A stretch of 12,723 nt of DNA from assembly GCA_015654725.1 (NCBI GenBank), contig JAATGI010000144.1, positions 1 through 12,723 of the forward strand. The letters are read 5' to 3'. The notes under the pieces are model-generated. The model was not told the DNA's origin. It did not search any database and saw only the letters and a list, made by a program, of their open reading frames with translations. Below are positions 1 to 5,130 of the stretch, in pieces. The translations under genes and the position numbers were made by a program. Each line of letters starts with the position of its first letter. Position 1 is the first letter of the stretch. The stretch is from Rhodospirillales bacterium (GTDB taxonomy: Bacteria; Pseudomonadota; Alphaproteobacteria; ATCC43930; CGMCC-115725).

Positions 1-913
1 CGGGGCCGGCCCGCGACTTCAACTCACGGCCGGCATCGGCGGCGAGCGCCATTGCCTCGCTGGCGACACCGTGGCGGGCGGTCATGAGCTGTTCGCTGCC
101 ATCGGGCTTGACGACCATGCCGCGCAGCTTGAAGACGACGCCGTCGATCTCCGCCAGCGCCGCGATCGGCGTCTTGCAACTGCCATCGAGCACGCCGAGG
201 AAGGCGCGCTCGGCGGCAACGCAAATCGATGTCGGCGCATGATCGGCCAAGGCCAGGAAATGCCGGGCGCGCTCGTCCTGCTCGCGCACCTCGATCGCGA
301 TGGCGCCCTGCCCCGGCGCCGGCAGTATGTCCTCGGCCGGAAGAATCGCGGTGATGCGCTGCATCAAGCCCAAGCGCTTCAGACCCGCGACGGCGAGCAA
401 GGCCGCGTCGGCGGCGCCGGCTTCGAGCTTCTTGAGCCGGGTTTCGACATTGCCCCGGAGCGGCACGATCTTGAGATCGGGCCGCGCATGCAGGATTTGG
501 GCGCTGCGCCGGGCCGACGAGGTGCCGACCGCGGCGCCGGCCGGCAATCCGGCCAGGCTTGTCGCCGCGCGCGAGAAAAACGCGTCGCGCGGGTCCTCGC
601 GCTCGAGACAGCAGGCAATGGCGAGACCGGGCCGCAGAAACGTCTCCATATCCTTGGCCGAATGCACCGCCATGTCGATGCGGCGGTCCAACAGCGCGTC
701 CTCGATCTCCTTGGTGAACAGCACCTTGCCGCCAAGCTCGGTCAGCGAGCGGTCCTGGATCTTGTCGCCGGAGGTCCGGATGGCGACGGTCTCGATCGCG
801 CCGGGCGCCGCCAATTCGGGATGAAGCCGGGCGAGCAGCGCCGTCAGCTCCGCCGTCTGCGCCAGCGCCAGCGCGCTGCCGCGGGTGCCGATGCGCAACA
901 GCGGCTGGGTCAA
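1..913 (-). CDS. hemC: Hydroxymethylbilane synthase (porphobilinogen deaminase), 3' end cut by window edge
   Basis: Cytosolic enzyme of tetrapyrrole synthesis: it joins four porphobilinogen units into hydroxymethylbilane. 304 codons are visible against a usual length near 310, so only a few residues are missing. Seen: start MTQPLLRIGTRGSALALAQ; substrate and cofactor motif VHSAKD (residues 83-88, with the essential Asp88); GTSSARR (130-136); LRGNVETRL (152-160); and SCK with Cys246, the residue that carries the dipyrromethane cofactor. The residue after KDM is Glu where many family members have Pro. The start is TTG at 913: an in-frame stop lies at 940-938 and no ATG or GTG falls between them. 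It diverges from tsaD with an 80-bp gap. The family call is certain; the start is the only plausible one but depends on a rare codon. Confidence 0.96.
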   Translation of the reverse strand, partial: MTQPLLRIGTRGSALALAQTAELTALLARLHPELAAPGAIETVAIRTSGDKIQDRSLTELGGKVLFTKEIEDALLDRRIDMAVHSAKDMETFLRPGLAIACCLEREDPRDAFFSRAATSLAGLPAGAAVGTSSARRSAQILHARPDLKIVPLRGNVETRLKKLEAGAADAALLAVAGLKRLGLMQRITAILPAEDILPAPGQGAIAIEVREQDERARHFLALADHAPTSICVAAERAFLGVLDGSCKTPIAALAEIDGVVFKLRGMVVKPDGSEQLMTARHGVASEAMALAADAGRELKSRAGP

Positions 914-993
914 GACCGTGCTCTCATGACGCTTCTCTTAAGCGGTCATCCCCGGCGATGGAAGGGGCGTGGCAAGCGCGTTATGGTCGCATC
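914..993. promoter_or_regulatory. hemC/tsaD divergent intergenic region with an inverted repeat
   Basis: This 80-bp gap must hold the promoters of both genes. It contains an imperfect dyad: ATGACGCTT (926-934), then CTCTT, then AAGCGGTCAT (940-949). The arms pair over 9 bp with G944 bulged. On the plus strand TATGGT (982-987) lies exactly six bases before the tsaD ATG and could be a -10 element of a leaderless transcript; no convincing -35 is seen. No clear Shine-Dalgarno sequence precedes tsaD. The dyad could be a regulator site, but no regulator is indicated. Confidence 0.4.
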
Positions 994-2046
994 ATGTTGA
1001 TGCTCGGAATCGAGACCAGTTGCGACGAGACCGCCGCCGCCATCGTCGGCGACCAGGGGCAGGGCCTCGCCCGCATCCGCGCCAATCTGGTGTTTTCGCA
1101 ATTGGCCGAGCATCGCCCTTACGGCGGCATCGTGCCGGAGATCGCGGCGCGCGCGCATCTCGACCGGCTCGACGGCTTGATCGCCCGGGCGCTGGCCGAA
1201 GCCAAGGTCGATTTCGCCGATCTCGACGGCGTCGCCGCCACCGGCGGGCCCGGACTCATCGGCGGCGTCATTGTCGGGGTGATGGAAGCGAAGGCGATCG
1301 CGCTGGCGCGTAAGCTGCCCTTCATCGCGGTCAATCATCTCGAAGGCCATGCCTTGAGCGCGCGGCTCGGCGACGCGGTGGCGTTTCCGTTCCTGTTGCT
1401 GCTGGTCTCGGGCGGGCATTGCCAGTTGCTCGCGGTCGAAGGCGTCGGGCGCTATCGCCGGCTCGGCACCACGCTCGACGATGCCGCGGGCGAGGCGTTC
1501 GACAAGGGCGCCAAGCTGCTCGGCCTCGGCTATCCCGGCGGTCCGGCGATCGAGCGCGCCGCGCGCGAGGGCGATGCGTCGCGCCTCGCCTTGCCGCGGC
1601 CCCTGAAGGGCCGCGCCGGCTGCGATTTTTCCTTCGCCGGCCTCAAGACCGCGCTGCGCGAGAAGGTCGAGGCCGAAACCGCGATCGACGATCGCTTTCG
1701 CGCCGCCGCCGCCGCGTCGTTGCAAGCGGCGATCGGCGATTGCCTCCTCGACCGTACCGGACATGCGCTCGATTTGTTCCGTGAGCGCTATCCCGAAGGG
1801 CGTTCGCTGGTGGTGGCGGGCGGCGTCGCCGCGAACCAGGTCCTGCGCGCTCGCCTCGCCGATCTCGCCGCGCGCGAAGGATTTGCCTTCATCGCGCCGC
1901 CGCAATATCTCTGCACCGACAATGCCGCGATGATCGCCTGGGCCGGGATCGAGCGCTTGAAGCTCGGCCTGAGCGACACGCTCGATTTCGCGCCGCGCCC
2001 ACGTTGGCCACTCGATCCCGAGGCCAAGGCCGGGGCGAGGGCCTAG
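994..2046 (+). CDS. tsaD: tRNA N6-adenosine threonylcarbamoyltransferase TsaD
   Basis: Catalytic subunit for the universal t6A37 modification of ANN-decoding tRNAs. It transfers the threonylcarbamoyl group made by TsaC, acting with TsaB and TsaE in the cytosol. 350 residues, normal for the family. Seen: the start MLMLGIETSCDETAAAIV (ASKHA ATPase fold, phosphate 1 region); NHLEGH with metal-binding His115 and His119; LLVSGGH (137-142); GEAFDKGAKLLGLGYPGG; FSFAGLKTA; and CTDNAAMIAW with the third metal ligand Asp309. ATG 994 is preferred over upstream in-frame ATG 958 because family members begin just before the LGIETSCDET motif; ATG 1000 is also possible. Its TAG overlaps the thioesterase stop in the shared bases CTAG (2043-2046). 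Confidence 0.97.
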   Translation: MLMLGIETSCDETAAAIVGDQGQGLARIRANLVFSQLAEHRPYGGIVPEIAARAHLDRLDGLIARALAEAKVDFADLDGVAATGGPGLIGGVIVGVMEAKAIALARKLPFIAVNHLEGHALSARLGDAVAFPFLLLLVSGGHCQLLAVEGVGRYRRLGTTLDDAAGEAFDKGAKLLGLGYPGGPAIERAAREGDASRLALPRPLKGRAGCDFSFAGLKTALREKVEAETAIDDRFRAAAAASLQAAIGDCLLDRTGHALDLFRERYPEGRSLVVAGGVAANQVLRARLADLAAREGFAFIAPPQYLCTDNAAMIAWAGIERLKLGLSDTLDFAPRPRWPLDPEAKAGARA

Positions 2047-2444
2047 CTCTTCGTCAGCACCAATTGCGTCTGGACGGTTTGCGCGACGAGCCGGCCGTCG
2101 GCGCCGGTGATCCGCGTCTGCCATACCGAGGTCCGGCCGCCGACGTGAAGCGGCACGGCTTCCGCGCGCACCACTCCCGCGCTGGCGCCGGCGAAGAAAT
2201 TGGTCTTGGATTCGACGGTGGTGGTGCCGGCGGCACCTTCGGGCAAGGCCAAAAACGCGCCGAGCGCGCCGACCGAATCGGCGAGCGCCATGATAGCGCC
2301 GCCATGGAGCCGGCCGCCCACCGTCATTAGCGTGGGCCGGACGTCCATCTCGGCGACGACGCGCTCGCGCGAGGCCTCGAGGATGCGGATGCCGAGGGTC
2401 TCGAAAAACGTGCCCTCGAAACGAAGCGGAATCTTGTCGGCCAT
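2043..2444 (-). CDS. PaaI-type hotdog-fold acyl-CoA thioesterase
   Basis: 133 residues from the chosen start. Single hotdog domain of the PaaI/DUF4442-like group, which hydrolyses acyl- or aryl-CoA thioesters in the cytosol; the substrate cannot be read from sequence. Seen: the signature GGRLHGGAIMALADSVGALGA, with the HGG turn and the Asp of the central helix that normally acts as the catalytic acid/base, followed by TTTVESKTNFFAGA and a C-terminal strand ending VAQTVQTQLVL. ATG 2444 gives the protein start MADKIPLRFEG and has GAGGGG upstream at close spacing; ATG 2456 (four residues longer) is the alternative. It converges on tsaD with a 4-bp overlap and diverges from the HbpS-like gene. 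Confidence 0.87.
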   Translation of the reverse strand: MADKIPLRFEGTFFETLGIRILEASRERVVAEMDVRPTLMTVGGRLHGGAIMALADSVGALGAFLALPEGAAGTTTVESKTNFFAGASAGVVRAEAVPLHVGGRTSVWQTRITGADGRLVAQTVQTQLVLTKS

Positions 2445-2546
2445 ATCCCCTCGCATTAGCGCGCGTTGCCGCGCTCGCCGGCGCGGCTAGGATCGCAACT
2501 ATCCTAACGGCATCGTCGCAGGCCGCAAATCACCGAGGAGGAATTC
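2445..2546. promoter_or_regulatory. Divergent promoter region with symmetric TAGGAT/ATCCTA repeat
   Basis: Between the thioesterase and HbpS-like genes lies a perfect inverted repeat, TAGGAT (2488-2493), CGCAACT, ATCCTA (2501-2506). Each arm reads TAGGAT on its own strand and can serve as a -10: plus-strand TTGCCG (2466-2471) sits 16 bp before one arm, and minus-strand TTTGCG (2529-2524) sits 17 bp before the other. The element could therefore be two overlapping divergent promoters, an operator, or both. AGGAGG at 2536-2541 is a consensus Shine-Dalgarno sequence, five bases before the ATG at 2547. Confidence 0.45.
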
Positions 2547-2957
2547 ATGGCTCAACTCGCGGACAAGAAAGTCCTCACCCTCGCCGCCGCCAAGGAGATC
2601 ATGGCCGCCGCCGAGGCCGAGGCGCGCAAGAACAATTGGCAGGTCTCGATCGCCATCCTCGACGAGGGCGGGCGCCTCCTGATGCTGCAACGCATGGACG
2701 GCGCGCCGCCCGCGAGCGTCGATGTCTGCCAGGCGAAGGGCCGCTCGGCCGCCATTTTCAAGCGCCCCACCAAGACCTTCAGCGAGGCGGTCGCGGGCGG
2801 CCGTGTCGCCATCCTGGCGCTGCCGGGAGCCATTCCGGTCGAAGGCGGCGTGCCGATCATGGCCGCCGGCCAATGCGTCGGCGCCGTCGGCGTCTCGGGC
2901 GTGACCTCGGAGCAGGACGGCCAGATCGCCGCCGCCGGCTGTGCCGTGGTGAGTTGA
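2547..2957 (+). CDS. HbpS/GlcG-family (DUF336) heme-binding-like protein
   Basis: 136 residues, the usual length of the single-domain GlcG/HbpS family. Seen: start MAQLADKKVLTLAAAKEIM; the strand/helix pattern WQVSIAILDEGGRLLMLQRMDGA typical of the family; a KGRSAAIFKRPTK segment; then GGVPIMAAGQCVGAVGVSG and a closing helix. HbpS of Streptomyces binds and degrades heme and senses redox state; GlcG accompanies glycolate oxidase genes. Many members have no known role, so heme binding is only a possibility here. The first 19 residues are not a signal peptide, so it is probably cytosolic. It has the best ribosome binding site in the window (AGGAGG, 5-nt spacing). gpsA begins 18 bp downstream. 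Confidence 0.85.
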   Translation: MAQLADKKVLTLAAAKEIMAAAEAEARKNNWQVSIAILDEGGRLLMLQRMDGAPPASVDVCQAKGRSAAIFKRPTKTFSEAVAGGRVAILALPGAIPVEGGVPIMAAGQCVGAVGVSGVTSEQDGQIAAAGCAVVS

Positions 2958-2975
2958 TCGCCCTATAGGCGCGCG

Positions 2976-3956
2976 GTGCAACGCATCGGCATTATCGGCG
3001 CGGGCGCCTGGGGCACCGCGCTGGCGCAGATGCTGTGCCGCGCCGGGCGTGCGGTGGCGCTCTGGGCGCGCGAGCCCGAGGTGGCCGAGGCGATCGAACG
3101 CGATCATCTCAATCCGACGTTCCTCCCCGGAGTCGCGCTCGATCCGGCGATGCGCGTCAGCCTCGATCTGAGCGCGGTCGCGCGCGACGCCGAGGCGCTA
3201 TTGCTGGCGGTGCCGGCACAATATCTGCGCGCGATCTGCGGACAAATTACGGGGCGCGTGCCGCTGGTGATTTGCGCCAAGGGCATCGAGACCGGGACCG
3301 GCGCGCTTCTGAGCGAGGTCGTGGCCGAGACGCTACCCGAAGCGCCGCTCGCGGTGCTGTCGGGTCCGACCTTCGCCGCCGAGGTGGCACGCGGCCTGCC
3401 GACCGCCGTGACCCTGGCGACGCGCGATCCGGCTTTGGGCCAAACGCTGGTCGCGGCGCTCGGCACCCGCGCGTTCCGTCCTTACCTCTCGAACGATGTG
3501 ATCGGCGCCGAGATCGGCGGCGCGGTGAAGAATGTGCTGGCGATCGCCTGCGGCATCGTCGCCGGCAAAGGGTTGGGCGACAATGCGCGCGCGGCGCTGA
3601 TCACGCGCGGCCTCGCCGAGATGACGCGACTCGCGATGGCGAAAGGCGGCAGGCCCGAGACGCTGATGGGGCTGAGCGGCCTGGGCGATCTGGTGCTGAC
3701 CTGCACCGCGCCGCAGTCGCGCAATTATTCGCTGGGCGTGGCGCTCGGCGAAGGCCAGGCGCTCGACGCGATTCTGGCCGAGCGCCGCTCGGTCGCGGAG
3801 GGCGTCGATTCCGCCGCCGCCGCCGCCGCATTGGCGGCCAAGCTCGGCGTCGAGATGCCGATCGTGGCGGCGGTCGATGCCATCCTCCATCGCGGCGCCG
3901 CCATCGACGACGCCATCGCCGCGCTGCTGTCGCGGCCGTTCAGGAGCGAAGGCTGA
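2976..3956 (+). CDS. gpsA: NAD(P)+-dependent glycerol-3-phosphate dehydrogenase GpsA
   Basis: Reduces dihydroxyacetone phosphate to sn-glycerol 3-phosphate, the backbone for phospholipid synthesis; cytosolic. 326 residues, normal length. Seen: Rossmann motif GAGAWG (8-13) in MQRIGIIGAGAWGTALAQ; NPTFLPG; LLLAVPAQYL; CAKGIE; SGPTFAAEVARGLPT; catalytic Lys185 in IGGAVKNVLAIACG; NARAALITRG; and the substrate-loop signature LSGLGDLVLTCTAPQSRN. The start is GTG; no nearer start keeps the whole Rossmann strand. No Shine-Dalgarno sequence is seen. Instead TATAGG (2964-2969) sits exactly six bases before GTG, so the gene may have its own leaderless transcript despite following the HbpS-like gene by only 18 bp. 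Confidence 0.96.
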   Translation: MQRIGIIGAGAWGTALAQMLCRAGRAVALWAREPEVAEAIERDHLNPTFLPGVALDPAMRVSLDLSAVARDAEALLLAVPAQYLRAICGQITGRVPLVICAKGIETGTGALLSEVVAETLPEAPLAVLSGPTFAAEVARGLPTAVTLATRDPALGQTLVAALGTRAFRPYLSNDVIGAEIGGAVKNVLAIACGIVAGKGLGDNARAALITRGLAEMTRLAMAKGGRPETLMGLSGLGDLVLTCTAPQSRNYSLGVALGEGQALDAILAERRSVAEGVDSAAAAAALAAKLGVEMPIVAAVDAILHRGAAIDDAIAALLSRPFRSEG

Positions 3957-3969
3957 CGCCCGCCGCGCG

Positions 3970-4016
3970 GGCAGGCTTCGTCAATTGACAAGCGACAAGC
4001 GACAACGTAGCCTGCC
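3970..4016 (+). promoter_or_regulatory. Predicted higBA promoter with inverted and tandem repeats
   Basis: Consensus -35 TTGACA (3985-3990), 17-bp spacer, -10-like TAGCCT (4008-4013), then six bases to the higB ATG at 4020, implying a leaderless mRNA. Two repeat structures cover this promoter. A perfect 8-bp inverted repeat, GGCAGGCT (3970-3977) and AGCCTGCC (4009-4016), brackets it, with the right arm on the -10. Three tandem heptamers, GACAAGC, GACAAGC, GACAACG (3987-4007), fill the spacer. Type II antitoxins normally repress their own promoter, so these are candidate HigA or HigBA sites. Confidence 0.55.
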
Positions 4017-4019
4017 GCC

Positions 4020-4298
4020 ATGATCCGCTCGTTCAAGCATCGCGGATTGCGGGCGCTTTATGAGGGAACGACCGCAAAGCGGGTCGCGCCGGCGCATGTG
4101 AATAAGTTGCTGAAGATACTGGCGGTATTGGATATCAGCCGCTCGCCGAGCGATGTGACGGTCCCGAGTTTCAGATTACATCCCCTTCGTGGAAGCCTCG
4201 AAGGCCATTGGGCGGTCTGGGTCTCGGGAAATTGGCGGGTGACGTTTCGCTTCGAGGCCGGCCCTGTCCTCGACGTCGATTACCTCGATTATCATTGA
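4020..4298 (+). CDS. higB: HigB-type toxin (RelE/ParE superfamily mRNA interferase)
   Basis: 92 residues, normal for HigB. HigB toxins bind the ribosomal A site and cleave mRNA during translation; HigA blocks them. Seen: the characteristic start MIRSFKHRGLRALYEG; a helix with the pattern VNKLLKILAVLD; PSFRLHPLRGSLEGHWAV; and the family end SGNWRVTFRFEA followed by DVDYLDYH. The toxin-first gene order, with the antitoxin following 14 bp later, is the typical higBA layout. No Shine-Dalgarno sequence is found before ATG 4020. The gene looks intact, with no truncation. Confidence 0.93.
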   Translation: MIRSFKHRGLRALYEGTTAKRVAPAHVNKLLKILAVLDISRSPSDVTVPSFRLHPLRGSLEGHWAVWVSGNWRVTFRFEAGPVLDVDYLDYH

Positions 4299-4312
4299 AG
4301 GAGCTTGATCTC

Positions 4313-4600
4313 ATGGCCATGCGCAATCCGCCGCATCCGGGCGGCATCGTTCGCACCGAATGCCTTGAATATTTGGGCCTGTCGGTGACGGAAGCGGCGA
4401 AGGGGCTAGGCGTGACGCGCCAGGCCTTGTCCGATCTCGTCAATGAAAAGGCCGGCATCTCGGTCGAGATGGCGATCCGCCTCTCGAAGGCGTTCGGGTC
4501 GAGTCCCGAGACTTGGCTCGGCATGCAGACGGCTTATGATCTGTGGCAAGCGCGGGCGCGTGCCAAGACGATCAAGGTACGTCACTTCAAGGCGGCGTGA
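4313..4600 (+). CDS. higA: HigA-type antitoxin (HTH XRE family)
   Basis: 95 residues. DNA-binding antitoxin that neutralises HigB and usually represses the operon. Seen: family start RNPPHPGGIVRTECLEYLGL; helix-turn-helix core VTEAAKGLGVTRQALSDLVN (about residues 25-44); ISVEMAIRLSKAFGSSPETWLGMQTAYDLWQA, which is diagnostic of the HigA/VapI group. The start ATG 4313 has AAGGAG (4298-4303) nine bases upstream, overlapping the last base of the higB stop codon, which suggests coupled translation; ATG 4319 is an alternative. The antitoxin has a good ribosome binding site while the toxin has none, which would favour antitoxin excess. Confidence 0.93.
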   Translation: MAMRNPPHPGGIVRTECLEYLGLSVTEAAKGLGVTRQALSDLVNEKAGISVEMAIRLSKAFGSSPETWLGMQTAYDLWQARARAKTIKVRHFKAA

Positions 4601-4610
4601 GGCGCGGGAA

Positions 4611-4646
4611 GCGACAGAACCGCGCCGATGGCATAAAATCGGCGCG
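4611..4646 (+). promoter_or_regulatory. Predicted promoter overlapped by a perfect 9-bp dyad
   Basis: Just after the higA stop codon lie GCGACA (4611-4616) and TAAAAT (4634-4639) with a 17-bp spacer, a reasonable sigma-70-type promoter for the two small exported proteins. The -10 is embedded in a perfect inverted repeat, CGCGCCGAT (4621-4629), GGCATAAA, ATCGGCGCG (4638-4646). The dyad could be an operator controlling this promoter. It could also form a 9-bp RNA hairpin ending higBA transcripts, though no T-tract follows it. Confidence 0.5.
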
Positions 4647-4681
4647 ATCCGTGTGCCACGGGGCATGGAAGGGAGGAAGGA

Positions 4682-4909
4682 ATGTCGCGTTTCTTGTTCG
4701 CGGCGGTTTTGCTCCTGGGAGTCGGCGCCGGCGGTTTTGCCCAAGCGCAAGGCGTGACGACGCCCGCCGATCTCGAGGCCAAGGCACGACTCGCTTGCCG
4801 CGCCGCCGGTCTCGATCCGAGCGAGGCTCCGTTCACTTATTGCGTGCTGACGCTCGAGCATTTTGCCATGGATGCCGGCCCGCCCGCGCCACCGCCGCGG
4901 TCGCTATAG
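4682..4909 (+). CDS. Small exported CX14C protein, copy 1
   Basis: 75 residues, unrecognised family. N-terminal signal peptide: MSRFLFAAVLLLGVGAGGFA with a likely cleavage after AQA (residue 23). The mature part is about 52 residues, with two cysteines separated by 14 residues (ARLACRAAGL to FTYCVLTLE) that could form one disulfide in the periplasm, and a Pro-rich tail PPAPPPRSL. Strong ribosome binding site GGGAGGAAGGA just before ATG 4682. It lies 81 bp after higA behind its own predicted promoter and is followed 10 bp later by a related gene with the same cysteine spacing. Function unknown. Confidence 0.75.
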   Translation: MSRFLFAAVLLLGVGAGGFAQAQGVTTPADLEAKARLACRAAGLDPSEAPFTYCVLTLEHFAMDAGPPAPPPRSL

Positions 4910-4919
4910 GGTGACGACG

Positions 4920-5117
4920 ATGCGCCTTGCTTTCATCGCCGCCATCGTCGCCGCCCTGCTGCCATCGCTCGCGGCGGCATCGCCGGAGCAAGCATGGGAC
5001 GAGACCGCGCGGAAAGCCTGCGCCGCCTTCGGCTATGAGCCCGAAAGCGCGCAATATTCATCTTGCGTCGTCGAGCTGATGGCGATGCTGGGCGATCTCA
5101 ACAAAATCGACCGGTGA
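4920..5117 (+). CDS. Small exported CX14C protein, copy 2 (paralog of upstream gene)
   Basis: 65 residues, unrecognised family. Signal peptide MRLAFIAAIVAALLPSLAAA with likely cleavage before SPEQAW. The mature part is about 45 residues, with the same CX14C spacing as its neighbour: ARKACAAFGYEPESAQYSSC aligns with ARLACRAAGLDPSEAPFTYC, and both continue with CV and a Leu-containing helix. The start is ATG 4920; an in-frame GTG three codons upstream (4911) is possible. TATAGGG overlaps the stop codon of copy 1 and may act as the ribosome binding site. It converges on the cyclase gene with a 13-bp gap. Probably an ancient tandem duplication; function unknown. Confidence 0.72.
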   Translation: MRLAFIAAIVAALLPSLAAASPEQAWDETARKACAAFGYEPESAQYSSCVVELMAMLGDLNKIDR

Positions 5118-5130
5118 GCGCCGACAGCCG

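Noticed and set aside
71..1000. Long plus-strand open frame over hemC (309 codons)
   Set aside because: It is the antisense shadow of hemC; its translation is Arg/Ala/Gly-rich with no domain, while the minus strand gives a textbook HemC.
946..2124. 392-codon minus-strand frame opposite tsaD
   Set aside because: Low-complexity shadow caused by GC codon bias; tsaD on the plus strand carries all family motifs.
4020..4600. higBA as part of a mobile element
   Set aside because: Such pairs often travel, but no transposase, direct target repeats or attachment site is visible and base composition is only slightly different from the neighbours.
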